64,000 bases of DNA from Arthrobacter sp. Soil782 (GCF_001428435.1 NZ_LMSO01000012.1:79968-143967); one strand, 5' to 3'; positions 1 to 8,266 are shown, counted from the first letter of the stretch. Made by a program: numbers and translations. The notes: generated by a model not told the origin, from the sequence alone.

Positions 1-599
1 TTCTTCAGCGCCGCAAGGAGGATCAGCATGGTGCCGCTGACGCTCCACAGGCCAATGATGATGATGGACGGCTTCATCCAGTCCGGGTCAATCAGCCACT
101 GCGGCCCGTCGATCCCGAAAATGCCCAGGAAGCCGTTGATCGCCCCGGAGTTCCCGTTGAGGAGCAGGAGGAAGATGGACGCGGCAGCGACAGATGGCGT
201 CATCTTCGGCAGGTAGTAGATGATGCGGAAGACGCCGGCCCCCCGTTCGGGAATGCGGTGCAGCAGATAGGCCAGGAGCAGAGCGAAGCAGATCTCGAGG
301 GGCACTGACAGTACGGCGTAGTACAGCGTGTTGCCCAGGGACGTCATCACCTTGGGATCTTTGAACAGCAGTTCGTAGTTGCTGAAGCCCACAGGCGTGG
401 CGGTGTCGGTGGAGAGGTCGTAATTCGTGAAGGAGATGACGAGGCTGTACACCATGGCTCCGAGCGTGAACACGAGGAACCCAACCACCCAGGGAAGGAT
501 GAACAGATACCCTGCCCTCGCCTCCCTGTTGAAGGGTTCCTTGATCCAGCGGGGACGCCGAAGCCGTCTCTTCCGGGGGGAGTCAACCGCTATGGCCAT
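1..599 (-). CDS. Sugar ABC transporter permease, MalF/UgpA type (3' part beyond window)
   Basis: This is an inner-membrane permease of a carbohydrate ABC importer. About 199 residues are visible; the C-terminal part, including the EAA loop that contacts the ATPase, lies beyond base 1. A short basic N-terminus (RRKRRLRRPRW) is followed by a membrane helix (GYLFILPWVVGFLVF) and the motif SFTNYDL, typical of the family. Further hydrophobic helices follow. The ATG at 597-599 is preceded by an excellent ribosome site, AAGGAGGTGCAGC. It is divergent from the glyoxalase-fold gene at 760. It is not the importer of the arabinan locus, which has its own two permeases. The sugar cannot be told from the sequence. 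Confidence 0.88.
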   Translation of the reverse strand, partial: MAIAVDSPRKRRLRRPRWIKEPFNREARAGYLFILPWVVGFLVFTLGAMVYSLVISFTNYDLSTDTATPVGFSNYELLFKDPKVMTSLGNTLYYAVLSVPLEICFALLLAYLLHRIPERGAGVFRIIYYLPKMTPSVAAASIFLLLLNGNSGAINGFLGIFGIDGPQWLIDPDWMKPSIIIIGLWSVSGTMLILLAALK

Positions 600-759
600 G
601 CTGCACCTCCTTGCTGTCGGCAGAGTCGCTTCTGAACAGAGTAAGCCATCAGCATGCTTTGTTTACGGCACAAATCTTCCCATTCGAGAATCGATGGGCT
701 ATACGCCCAGAGGGTGGTCCGATAACGTGAGCCATCCCTCTCAAGGTCAGGAGCTGTCA

Positions 760-1167
760 ATGGACTGGACGCTGGAAGTCGTTGTGGTGCCGGTGAGTGA
801 CATCGCGCGCTCGATCGAGTTTTACCGCGACAAACTTGGATTCGTTCAGGATTTCGAGACGGACGCGGGCGGTATGCACTTCACCCAACTGACGCCGCCC
901 GGCTCCGGCTGCTCCATTGTGTTCGGCAACGGCCCGGGCATGGACGCGATGCAGCCGGGCACCCTGAAAGGCCCTCAACTTGTGGTCGCCGACATCAACG
1001 CGGCGCGTGAAGAGCTGCTGGACCGAGGCGTCGAGGTTGGCGACGTCACCGTCTTTGACGAGCGCGACGGCGGCACCTTCTTTGGCTTTGATGACCCTGA
1101 TGGCAATTCCTGGGCTGTGCAGCAGATCAAGGCCCGCGCAGAGAAGCCGCTAATCCCGCGTTCCTAG
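760..1167 (+). CDS. VOC-family (glyoxalase/bleomycin resistance fold) protein
   Basis: This 135-residue protein has a single vicinal-oxygen-chelate domain. The opening strand LEVVVVPVSDIARSIEFYRD with DKLGF is characteristic, as is the closing FGFDDPDGNSWAVQQI, which supplies the usual metal-site Glu/Gln region. The family includes glyoxalase I, extradiol dioxygenases and antibiotic-binding proteins, and the substrate is unknown here. The open frame runs upstream to 427, but the ATG at 760 is chosen because the domain begins there and GGAG (about 749-752) sits seven bases before it. The gene is monocistronic. Confidence 0.85.
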   Translation: MDWTLEVVVVPVSDIARSIEFYRDKLGFVQDFETDAGGMHFTQLTPPGSGCSIVFGNGPGMDAMQPGTLKGPQLVVADINAAREELLDRGVEVGDVTVFDERDGGTFFGFDDPDGNSWAVQQIKARAEKPLIPRS

Positions 1168-1478
1168 GTGTTTGGCTCGCCCTGCTTCAGTTTCCGCCAG
1201 CCACCGGCGCGGTTGTTCGCGATGATCTGCTACGGCGGGTCCGGTGTTCCGGTCTGCCCATGTTTTAAGGCTTTGTAGCAGTCATTGTTGTTCGGCTTTG
1301 GCGCGGTGTCGAGGCCTGGCGCTGGGCCCGCCCGGGGAAGTTGAGCAAACCGGTCCGCACGGTGCAGCGACCTTGACTGAGACGCGTACCACAATTAGCC
1401 TTACGAGAAACAGTTGATGCCTATAGGGCAACTACGTCCGGAGTATGAGCGGACGTCACGGGGACTAAGGAGATGTAC
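1168..1478 (+). promoter_or_regulatory. Intergenic region with promoter and leader hairpin for the ureohydrolase operon
   Basis: I see no gene in this 311-base stretch. A good promoter is visible: -35 TTGACT at 1373-1378, a 17-base spacer, and -10 TAGCCT at 1396-1401, giving a start near 1408 and a leader of about 70 bases. The leader contains a 7-bp perfect hairpin, ACGTCCG (1434-1440) with CGGACGT (1450-1456), and a weaker AGTTG/CAACT hairpin before it. The ribosome site AAGGAG is at 1467-1472. I could not match the leader to a known riboswitch. Confidence 0.55.
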
Positions 1479-2462
1479 ATGGAAGAGCTGCGCGTCACGG
1501 CAGGCGGCAACCTGGGGCCGATCGATTCGGCCCGCATTCCGCGGTACGCCGGAGCGGCCACGTTCGCGCGGCTCCCGCGGATCGATCAGGTGGAGAAGGC
1601 CGACATCGCCGTTGTCGGTGTGCCGTTCGACTCCGGTGTCTCCTACCGGCCGGGCGCGCGGTTCGGCGCCAGCCATGTCCGTGAGGCCTCGCGGCTGCTG
1701 CGCCCCTACAATCCGGCGATGGATATCTCGCCCTTCGAGCGCGTGCAGGTCGCTGACGCCGGTGACATGGCCGTGAATCCCTTCAACATCAACGAGGCCA
1801 TTGAGACCATCCAGCAGAACGCACTGGACCTCACGCACGACGGCGCCCGCCTGGTCACACTCGGTGGTGACCACACCATCGCACTGCCGTTGCTGCGTGC
1901 CGCGTCCGAGCGCGCCGGTGAGCCGGTTGCGCTGTTGCACTTCGACGCCCATCTGGACACCTGGGACACCTACTTCGGCGCCGAGTACACCCACGGAACG
2001 CCCTTCCGCCGCGCGGTGGAGGAGGGGATCCTGGACACCGAGGCCATCTCCCACGTCGGCACGCGCGGGCCGCTGTACGGGGTGAAGGACCTCGAGGATG
2101 ACCGGCGCTTCGGCTTCGGCATTGTGACCTCCTCCGATGTGTTCCGCCAGGGTGTTGACGAGACCGTCGCCAAGCTCCGCGACCGGATCGGGAGCCAGCC
2201 CCTCTACGTGTCGATCGACATCGACGTGCTGGACCCGGCACACGCGCCGGGCACCGGCACCCCCGAAGCCGGCGGGATCACCAGCCGTGAACTGCTCGAG
2301 ATCCTGCGCGGTCTGCGCGGAATGAATCTGGTGGGCGCCGACGTCGTCGAAGTTGCCCCCGCGTACGATCACGCAGAGATTACCGGTGTGGCGGCGTCGC
2401 ATGTCGCCTACGATCTGGTGAGTCTGATGGCCGACGAAATCTCCACGCGAAAGGACGGCTGA
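1479..2462 (+). CDS. Ureohydrolase, agmatinase/guanidinobutyrase-like
   Basis: This is a binuclear manganese hydrolase that splits a guanidino compound into urea and an amine. Metal ligands are in [16 protein letters not shown] and [10 protein letters not shown], followed by GTGTPE, the standard set for the arginase/agmatinase fold. The length of 327 residues is normal. The start is corrected: the AAGGAG ribosome site (1467-1472) directly abuts an ATG at 1473, whereas the in-frame ATG at 1479 has ideal six-base spacing. The stop overlaps the next ATG by one base (TGATG), so it is translationally coupled to the ThDP enzyme. Agmatinase, guanidinobutyrase and guanidinase cannot be separated by eye. 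Confidence 0.85.
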   Translation: MEELRVTAGGNLGPIDSARIPRYAGAATFARLPRIDQVEKADIAVVGVPFDSGVSYRPGARFGASHVREASRLLRPYNPAMDISPFERVQVADAGDMAVNPFNINEAIETIQQNALDLTHDGARLVTLGGDHTIALPLLRAASERAGEPVALLHFDAHLDTWDTYFGAEYTHGTPFRRAVEEGILDTEAISHVGTRGPLYGVKDLEDDRRFGFGIVTSSDVFRQGVDETVAKLRDRIGSQPLYVSIDIDVLDPAHAPGTGTPEAGGITSRELLEILRGLRGMNLVGADVVEVAPAYDHAEITGVAASHVAYDLVSLMADEISTRKDG

Positions 2463-4144
2463 TGCAGTCCGTTGACAGTGATGCAACAGTTCCCCCACAG
2501 CCGGTCACGGGCCAGCGCAACGGCGGTGACCTGGTTGTCGAGACGCTGAGCGCGCTGGGCGCCTCCACCGTCTTCGGCATCCCGGGCCAGCACGCGCTGG
2601 GCCTGTTCGATGCGTTGTCCCGTTCCAATCTGCAGTTCGTCTCTTCCCGGGTGGAAAACAACTCCGCATTTGCCGCCGACGGATTCTCCCGTGCCACCGG
2701 TGAAGTGGGAGTGCTCTTCCTCTCGACCGGACCCGGCGCATTGACCTCCTTGGCCGGGCTGCAGGAGGCATACGCCACTGGAGTGCCGATGGTCGTCATT
2801 GCAAGCCAGATCCCGCTTGAGGGCCTGGGCGCCCGCCGGAAGGGCATGCTGCACCAGCTCGATGACCAGAAGGCCTCGGCCGCCAACGTCACCAAGAGCC
2901 AGCGGCTGATCCAGCACGCGTCCGGCATCCCGTCCGCAATTCAGGATGCGTGGACCGAAGCCGTCTCTTCGCCCCAGGGGCCGGTGTGGGTGGAGGTTCC
3001 TCAGAATGTGCTGCTGGACGCCGTCGTTGTGCCCCAGGTCGAGGATGCGCTGGCAGAGCCGTTCGATAATCCGCCGCGCATCGAGCTGGTCCGTGAAGCC
3101 GTCAAGTGGCTCTCGGACGCTAAGCGCCCAGCGATTGTGGCCGGCGGCGGCGCCCGGCGCGGCAAGGCCGAGAAGGAGTTGCTCTCGCTCGCGGAGAAGC
3201 TGGATGCGCCGGTGCTGTGCTCGCCCGGCGGCAACGGCGCCTTCCCCTGGAACCACGAGCTGTCGCTGCAATCCTGGGTTGAGGACCGTTACGTCACCGA
3301 AGTGCTCGAAGACGCCGATGTGCTCCTGGTGATCGGTTCCTCGCTCGGTGAGGTGACGTCCAACTACTTCAGCCTCGAGCCGCGAGGCCGCATCATCCAG
3401 ATCGACGCCGAACCACGGGTCCTCGAATCCAACCGTCCTGCCCTCGGCATCCGGGCCGACGCCGGCCAGGCACTCACCGCGCTGGATGACGCACTCGAAC
3501 CGGCCGGGCGCCGCACCGGCGACTACGATCCGCGCAGGCTCGTTGCCGAGACCCTTGCCAAGGTGCAGGCGCGCCTTGATGAGCAGGACCTGGGCAAGGA
3601 GCGGACCTTCATGGCCGACATCCGGGCGGCCGCACCCGATGACATGCAGACGTTCTGGGACATGACCATCGCGGCGTACTGGGCCTGGAGCTGCTGGGAT
3701 TCCCGGGATGGAGAATTTCACTCGGCGCAGGGGGCCGGAGGCCTCGGCTACGGCTTCCCCAGCGCTATTGGCGGCTCGGTGGGGCTCGCATCGAAGGGGC
3801 TGTCTGACCGCGTGCTTGCCGTGTCTGGCGACGGCTCGGCCATGTACTCGATCGCTGAGCTTGCCACGGCCCGCCAGCACAATCTGCCGGTCACCTGGCT
3901 CATTGTCGACGACGGCGGCTACGGCATCCTCCGCGAATACATGGAGGGCGCGTTCGGCAAGGCAACAGCCACCGAGCTCACCCGGCCGGACTTCGTAAAG
4001 CTGGCCGAATCCTTTGGCGTCCCCGCTGTCCGCGTGGCGCCGGAAGACGTGCGGGAGGCACTGGAGACAAGCTTCGCTGCGGAGGGTCCCAACGTCGTCG
4101 TTGTTGAGACGCTGCTGAAGCTCTTCGCTCCCACACACCTGTAA
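2462..4144 (+). CDS. Thiamine-diphosphate-dependent enzyme, acetolactate synthase-like
   Basis: This 560-residue protein has the three-domain layout of ThDP decarboxylases and synthases: an N-terminal PYR domain with the conserved catalytic Glu (about residue 65, in RVENNSAFAADGFSRATG), a central Rossmann-like domain, and a C-terminal PP domain. The GDG motif of the ThDP/Mg site begins near residue 455 (GDGSAMYSIAELATA), but the partner position that is usually Asn-Asn reads Asp-Asp (VDDGGYG). It overlaps the ureohydrolase stop by one base. The pair suggests that the amine or keto-acid product of guanidino-compound breakdown is processed further, which is inference. The exact reaction is unknown. 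Confidence 0.83.
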   Translation: MQSVDSDATVPPQPVTGQRNGGDLVVETLSALGASTVFGIPGQHALGLFDALSRSNLQFVSSRVENNSAFAADGFSRATGEVGVLFLSTGPGALTSLAGLQEAYATGVPMVVIASQIPLEGLGARRKGMLHQLDDQKASAANVTKSQRLIQHASGIPSAIQDAWTEAVSSPQGPVWVEVPQNVLLDAVVVPQVEDALAEPFDNPPRIELVREAVKWLSDAKRPAIVAGGGARRGKAEKELLSLAEKLDAPVLCSPGGNGAFPWNHELSLQSWVEDRYVTEVLEDADVLLVIGSSLGEVTSNYFSLEPRGRIIQIDAEPRVLESNRPALGIRADAGQALTALDDALEPAGRRTGDYDPRRLVAETLAKVQARLDEQDLGKERTFMADIRAAAPDDMQTFWDMTIAAYWAWSCWDSRDGEFHSAQGAGGLGYGFPSAIGGSVGLASKGLSDRVLAVSGDGSAMYSIAELATARQHNLPVTWLIVDDGGYGILREYMEGAFGKATATELTRPDFVKLAESFGVPAVRVAPEDVREALETSFAAEGPNVVVVETLLKLFAPTHL

Positions 4145-4183
4145 ATTGGGAGGCGAAGTCCGCTGACTCTGGGAGGCCCCGCC

Positions 4184-5191
4184 GTGTTTGATCTGCGCGA
4201 ACTGGACAGGCCCATCATCGGAGCGCCGATGGCCGGCGGGCCTACCACGCCGGAGCTTGCCGCTGCGGTGAGCAATGCCGGCGGTCTGGGTTTCCTCGCA
4301 GCCGGGTACCGTGCGCCGGAGGATCTCGAGACGCAGCTGCGCAGCGTCTCAACGCTGAGCAGTGGTCCCGTCGGGGTGAACCTGTTTGTGCCGGATGCCT
4401 TCCAGCCGGACGCGGCGCTCCTCGGTGCTTATGTTGAATCCTTGCGAGCAAAGGCTGCCGCGCTTGGAGCTGAGTTAGGTGAACCCCGGTACGACGACGA
4501 CGGCTGGGATGAGAAGCTCTCTCTCGTTCTGGATTTCCGCCCCGCCGCGGTGTCCTTCACCTTCGGCTGCCCGGACGCCGCGGTTCTGGGGAGGATGGCC
4601 GACGCGGGGATTCTTCCGATCGTCACCGTGACAACCCCCGTTGAGGCGGAGTATGCGGTCACGGCAGGGGCTCGGGCGCTCGCCGTTCAGGGGCCGAACG
4701 CCGGCGGCCACCGCGGGACGTTCGATCAGGGGAAGGCACCGGCTTTGGATCCGCTCGAGAACGTGCTTGCCGCTATTCGGTCCAGAACTGAGGTGCCGCT
4801 GGCTGCGGGCGGGGGAGTGTCCGGGCCAGCCGACGTCGTGCGTTTGCGTGCAGCGGGCGCCGATGCGGTGCAGGTGGGCACCGCCCTGCTGCTCTCGGAT
4901 GAAGCGGGCACCAATCCGCTGCACCGGGCAGCGCTGAGCGAGGGTCGATTCGCAGGGACGTCACTTACCCGCGCCTACACCGGACGGTATGCGCGCGGCC
5001 TGACGAACCGGTTCATTCGTGAGCATCAGGACGCGCCTGCCGGGTATCCGCAGTTGCACTACGTGACGGCGCCGCTCCGCAAGGCCGCGGTGGCGCAGGG
5101 GAATGCCGATGTGGCGCATCTGTGGGCGGGGACCGGGTTTGCTTCGGTACGGCCGGGGCCGGCAGCGGAAATTATCCGGTCCCTGGCCTGA
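4184..5191 (+). CDS. Nitronate monooxygenase family flavoprotein
   Basis: This FMN-dependent TIM-barrel enzyme of 335 residues belongs to the nitronate monooxygenase (2-nitropropane dioxygenase) family, which oxidises toxic nitronates. Motifs are RPIIGAPMAGGPTTPELA at the N-terminus, AVQGPNAGGHRG in the middle and PLAAGGGVSGPADV with GADAVQVGTALLL for phosphate binding of FMN. It starts with GTG at 4184, seven bases after GGGAGG (4171-4176). It follows the ThDP gene by 39 bases in the same direction and may belong to that operon. It is convergent with the LacI gene at 5220. Confidence 0.87.
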   Translation: MFDLRELDRPIIGAPMAGGPTTPELAAAVSNAGGLGFLAAGYRAPEDLETQLRSVSTLSSGPVGVNLFVPDAFQPDAALLGAYVESLRAKAAALGAELGEPRYDDDGWDEKLSLVLDFRPAAVSFTFGCPDAAVLGRMADAGILPIVTVTTPVEAEYAVTAGARALAVQGPNAGGHRGTFDQGKAPALDPLENVLAAIRSRTEVPLAAGGGVSGPADVVRLRAAGADAVQVGTALLLSDEAGTNPLHRAALSEGRFAGTSLTRAYTGRYARGLTNRFIREHQDAPAGYPQLHYVTAPLRKAAVAQGNADVAHLWAGTGFASVRPGPAAEIIRSLA

Positions 5192-5219
5192 ACACAGCGT
5201 CTCAATAAAGGGCCCGAGG

Positions 5220-6227
5220 TCAGGCGGCCGTGGATTCGCGTGCAATGACCTCGAACTGCGTCAGGATCTCGCGAGGCGCCGGGCCCGCCGGGTTCTTGAT
5301 GCGCTCCATGAGTACTCTGATCGCGGTCTCGGCAATTTCTTCTCGTCCGGGGTTGACGCTGCTCAGGGTGGGGATGGAGTAGCGGGTTTCGTCGAGGTCG
5401 TCGAAGCCGATCACGGCCACGTCGGAGGGGATGCGCCGGCCGGCCTCCTGCAGCACCCGCATGGCGCCCTGTGCCAGGGTGTCGTTGAAGCCGAACACCG
5501 CATCGAACTCGACGCCGCGGTCAAGCAGCTCATGCATCGCTTCGGCACCATTCGCGCGGTGCCACGTGCCGACATAGGCCACCAGGCCGTCGTCGTACTC
5601 TATTCCGCGCGATTCAAGCGCCTCACGGTAGCCCTTGAGGCGAAGCCCTGCCGAGCCGATAACCTCGCCCTCATGCGCACCGACGACGGCGATGCGCTGC
5701 CTCCCGGTATCCAGCAGGTGTTCGGTGGCGGCACGGGCGCCTTCGACGTTCTGCATGGTGACGTGGTCGCAGCCGCCGGAGAAGATCCGTTCGCCGAGCA
5801 ACACCATTGGCACTTCGGCGGTGACCAGCGCGGCGTCCTCTTCACCGAGACCGAGAGGGCTGAAGATCAACCCGTCCGACATGCGCAGCCTGGGGCTTTT
5901 GAGGACTTCGAGTTCACGGTCGCGTTCGCCGCTCGTCTGCTCGATGAGCACCACCAGACCGCGGGCTTCGGCGGCGCGGATTACGGCGTCGGCCAATTCA
6001 GCGAAGTAGGGGAGGCGCAGCTGGGGAACCGCAAGGGTGATGGCACCGGTATGGCCGGATCGAAGACTGCGCGCCGTGAGGTTGGGCCGGTAGCCCAACT
6101 CGGCGATGGCCTTCTGAACGCGCTCCCGTGTTGCGGGGCGAACGTTCGGGTGGTCGTTGATGACGTTGGACACCGTCTTGAACGACACCCCGGCCACGTG
6201 GGCCACATCATGCAGGGTCGCCGCCAT
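5220..6227 (-). CDS. LacI-family repressor, probable regulator of the arabinan locus
   Basis: This 335-residue regulator has an N-terminal LacI helix-turn-helix (TLHDVAHVAGVSFKTVSNVI) and hinge (RPNLTARSLRSG), then a periplasmic-binding-protein-like effector domain (VIGFDDLDETRYS near the C-terminus). The open frame extends upstream to 6545, but the ATG at 6225-6227 is chosen because the HTH begins there and AAAGGA lies eight bases upstream. It lies downstream of the GH43 gene on the same strand. Three copies of the LacI-style palindrome CAACGTTG sit at the divergent promoters at 7856 and 8181, so it most likely represses the arabinan genes until an arabinose-type sugar binds. The effector is inferred. 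Confidence 0.9.
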   Translation of the reverse strand: MAATLHDVAHVAGVSFKTVSNVINDHPNVRPATRERVQKAIAELGYRPNLTARSLRSGHTGAITLAVPQLRLPYFAELADAVIRAAEARGLVVLIEQTSGERDRELEVLKSPRLRMSDGLIFSPLGLGEEDAALVTAEVPMVLLGERIFSGGCDHVTMQNVEGARAATEHLLDTGRQRIAVVGAHEGEVIGSAGLRLKGYREALESRGIEYDDGLVAYVGTWHRANGAEAMHELLDRGVEFDAVFGFNDTLAQGAMRVLQEAGRRIPSDVAVIGFDDLDETRYSIPTLSSVNPGREEIAETAIRVLMERIKNPAGPAPREILTQFEVIARESTAA

Positions 6228-6252
6228 GTGGAGAGTCCTTTGTCGAGTTGGA

Positions 6253-6284
6253 GCCGGTGGGACACATCGTGGTGTCCCACCGGC
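6253..6284 (-). terminator. Hairpin between GH43 and lacI-type gene
   Basis: A perfect 13-bp stem, GCCGGTGGGACAC (6253-6265) with its complement at 6272-6284, has a six-base loop. It falls between the stop of the arabinanase gene and the start of the repressor gene, both on the minus strand. There is no run of T after it, so it is a possible attenuator or processing site rather than a classic terminator. Confidence 0.55.
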
Positions 6285-6322
6285 AGAATATCGCGTTGGT
6301 GCGCTTACGCGTTCCCGTGGGC

Positions 6323-7816
6323 CTAACGTCGGCCGGATCCGGCTGTCCGGATGTCCAGCTCCACCGGCGCGGTGGCGGTACTGCCGTGCGCGTTCGAGAA
6401 GACGGCCCGCACCAGCAACCCGTCCTGCCCGGGAGTAAGCTTCTTCAGCTCCAGTTGTGATCGCCGCCGGTCTCCGGAGTTGATCGTAGTGGGCTGGTCG
6501 GCAACGAGCTGCCACGTTTCGCCGTCGTCTACCGATGTTTCCCACTCCGCGACCGGCGCCGGTGTGCCCGTAGCCTCAGCGCGGAAGGTCGCCTTTCCGC
6601 CGACGACGGCGGCGTCCGGCTGCGGAGCCTCCGTCACCTGTGGAAGATCGACGGTCTGGTTGAACTCAGGCCAGCCATCCACCCAGTCGATCTTCTGGAG
6701 TCCCAGCGTGGGGAAGTAGGGGATGTCCTTGTTGCCGCCGTCGTAATAGTGGAAGGCGAGGTAATCGCCGAAGACGGACTGGCCGCCCGGCCCCGTGATG
6801 GCACCGTGTGCGTCCAGCACCACAGACCCTCCGCCGCCGAACATGTCCCGGCCGTCCTTGTCGAGGTACGGGCCTGTGACGGATTTCGACCGGCCCACCG
6901 CGACCTTGTAGGTGGAGTCGCCGCCGCGGCAGCAGGAGTCGAACGAGACAAAGAGGTAGTAGTAGTCCCCGTTCTTTGTGATGTACGGAGCTTCGATGGG
7001 ATTACCAGCCATGAACCTGTCAGCGATATTCACTGTCTGGGACTGCCAGTTGTCGACGGGCTTTCCGCTGGGCCATTCGATCGGGACCAGGAAGATGCCG
7101 TACCAGAAGGAACCGATGGCCATGTAGGGCTTGCCGTCCTCGCCCTCCACGATGCCGGCGTCAATCGCGTTGAACGTTTTATTTGGATTGTTGGGGTCCA
7201 GGCCTGTGGCGGGGGAGGAGACCACGAGGCCCTGGTCAACCCATTCATAGTCGGGATCCTCAGGGTCGAGGGTGGTGTTGGTGGCCAGTGCGGTGAGGGA
7301 GTTGTTGCCGCCGAACCGGGACGCCGAGTAGTACAGGTAATACGTGCCGTCGTTCTCGTAGATCTCGGGAGCCCAGAGGTTGCCGGGGAGCTCGCCGTCG
7401 GAGAAGTGTTCGTCGATCCACGCGGGAATCTCGTCCCAGACCGTACCGGTGTACTCCCAGGTGGTCCCTTTGTCATGCGAGGACCAGGCCTGGATGGTTC
7501 CGCCGTTCTCCCTGTTGACCAGGCCTGTGGAGTAGACGTACCAGGTGCCGTCGCTATCGATGATGAGGGCTGGGTCATGAATGGGGGAGGTCTGACCCAC
7601 AACAGTCTTTCCGCCGGGTAGATCTTCGGCGAAAGGAGTGCCCTGGGCGGTCCAGGTCTGTGGAACGTTGTTCTGGGTATTGCCGGACTGGATTGCCGGG
7701 GCGGTAGCGGTACCCGTGAGGATGAGGCCTACGCTCATCCCGACGGCGGCTGTCGTTTTGGTAATAGCGGCTGTTGCTTTAATAAGGCGCTGGCTTTGCG
7801 GTGATCGTGACGTCAT
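6323..7816 (-). CDS. Secreted GH43 endo-arabinanase with C-terminal Ig-like domain
   Basis: This extracellular enzyme of about 497 residues is predicted to cut alpha-1,5-linked arabinan. A signal peptide occupies the first 40 or so residues (positively charged start, then VGMSVGLILTGTATAPA). The five-bladed GH43 domain shows the catalytic base Asp in HDPALII, the pKa-modulating Asp in FNAIDAGI and the acid Glu in PIEAPYI. The last 90 residues (from about 400) form an Ig-like domain (GKATFRAEATGTPAPVAEW). A GTG at 7822 is possible, but ATG 7816 has AAAGGA at eight bases. It is paralogous to the lipoprotein at 15267 (both share TNTTLDPEDP). Its promoter is at 7866-7894. Confidence 0.88.
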   Translation of the reverse strand: MTSRSPQSQRLIKATAAITKTTAAVGMSVGLILTGTATAPAIQSGNTQNNVPQTWTAQGTPFAEDLPGGKTVVGQTSPIHDPALIIDSDGTWYVYSTGLVNRENGGTIQAWSSHDKGTTWEYTGTVWDEIPAWIDEHFSDGELPGNLWAPEIYENDGTYYLYYSASRFGGNNSLTALATNTTLDPEDPDYEWVDQGLVVSSPATGLDPNNPNKTFNAIDAGIVEGEDGKPYMAIGSFWYGIFLVPIEWPSGKPVDNWQSQTVNIADRFMAGNPIEAPYITKNGDYYYLFVSFDSCCRGGDSTYKVAVGRSKSVTGPYLDKDGRDMFGGGGSVVLDAHGAITGPGGQSVFGDYLAFHYYDGGNKDIPYFPTLGLQKIDWVDGWPEFNQTVDLPQVTEAPQPDAAVVGGKATFRAEATGTPAPVAEWETSVDDGETWQLVADQPTTINSGDRRRSQLELKKLTPGQDGLLVRAVFSNAHGSTATAPVELDIRTAGSGRR

Positions 7817-7855
7817 TATCACGGTCCTTTCGGTCCGGGAGGCGGTGCAAGATTA

Positions 7856-7863
7856 CAACGTTG
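7856..7863. promoter_or_regulatory. LacI-type operator CAACGTTG, GH43 side
   Basis: The perfect 8-bp palindrome CAACGTTG lies within ACAACGTTGC, two bases downstream of the minus-strand -10 box, over the expected transcription start of the secreted arabinanase gene. The same core occurs twice at the opposite promoter. Palindromes with central CG are typical LacI-family operators. Confidence 0.75.
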
Positions 7864-7865
7864 CA

Positions 7866-7894
7866 AATATCGCACGCGCGTTCCTGGGCGTCAA
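7866..7894 (-). promoter_or_regulatory. Promoter of secreted GH43 arabinanase
   Basis: On the minus strand, -35 TTGACG (7889-7894) and -10 GATATT (7866-7871) are separated by exactly 17 bases. The operator CAACGTTG follows immediately. The start codon is 50 bases beyond the -10. Confidence 0.65.
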
Positions 7895-7977
7895 GGGGTG
7901 CTTGGGGTGTGCCTGCCGCCGATACGTCCCGCGCCGCCGGCGCGGCCATCTGCGGACAGTGGGTGCGCGGCGCCTCA

Positions 7978-8054
7978 GATAGCGGTTCGGGTTGACGATA
8001 GCGGTTAACCTCTATCATTGCCGCGAACCTCTATCGCTGACCGGATTCGCTATC
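7978..8054. repeat. Symmetric array of 10-bp elements on a 19-bp period
   Basis: Two direct copies of GATAGCGGTT (7978-7987 and 7997-8006) meet two inverted copies, AACCTCTATC (8007-8016 and 8026-8035), exactly back to back. The array is mirror-symmetric about 8006/8007, with each neighbour pair offset by 19 bases. A degenerate fifth copy, ATTCGCTATC, falls at 8045-8054, again in the 19-base phase. The array lies between the two divergent arabinan promoters and is distinct from the CAACGTTG operators. It is probably a multi-site binding region for a second regulator, of unknown family. Confidence 0.7.
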
Positions 8055-8144
8055 ACTAGGCGCGCGGGGGGTCACCGAAGACCCTGACGAGAGTCCGCAA
8101 GAGTTCCCCGCCGCCGTGTCCCGCAGAAACTTTCAACGACACTG

Positions 8145-8174
8145 TTGACGGGCCAGTGTGATCTATGCCATTCT
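8145..8174 (+). promoter_or_regulatory. Promoter of the arabinan ABC importer operon
   Basis: The -35 is TTGACG at 8145-8150 and the best -10 is CATTCT at 8169-8174, with an 18-base spacer. The -35 is identical to that of the divergent promoter. The twin CAACGTTG operators begin six bases after the -10. Confidence 0.55.
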
Positions 8175-8180
8175 CGTTTT

Positions 8181-8200
8181 CAACGTTGTAATCAACGTTG
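8181..8200. promoter_or_regulatory. Twin LacI-type operators CAACGTTG
   Basis: Two identical palindromes, CAACGTTG at 8181-8188 and 8193-8200, are spaced 12 bases apart (TAAT between them) over the expected transcription start of the importer operon. Twelve bases is about one helical turn, so two dimers would bind roughly the same DNA face. Confidence 0.75.
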
Positions 8201-8266
8201 TAACTCCGGCTTCGCAATCAGGATGAACTGGTGTGCCGCCCACCCTCTAACCGGAAGGACCACGTG

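Noticed and set aside
679..698. Operator-like CCCAT...ATGGG sequence between the ABC permease and VOC genes
   Set aside because: Only five base pairs match in register and the inner part is out of register, so it is too weak to call.
427..759. Extended N-terminus for the VOC protein
   Set aside because: The extra 111 residues overlap the divergent permease gene and its ribosome site, and the domain with a good ribosome site begins at 760.
1408..1472. Guanidine riboswitch ahead of the ureohydrolase
   Set aside because: The leader has a 7-bp hairpin and some similar-looking words (GTCCGGAG), but I could not match the conserved core of any guanidine class, and the leader is only about 65-70 bases.
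2408..4138. Long open frame antisense to the ThDP gene
   Set aside because: It mirrors codon bias of the sense gene in GC-rich DNA; its translation has no recognisable domain, whereas the sense frame is a complete ThDP enzyme.
5103..6326. Long plus-strand frame over the LacI gene
   Set aside because: The minus-strand frame is a full LacI regulator with HTH and effector domain; the plus-strand translation resembles nothing.
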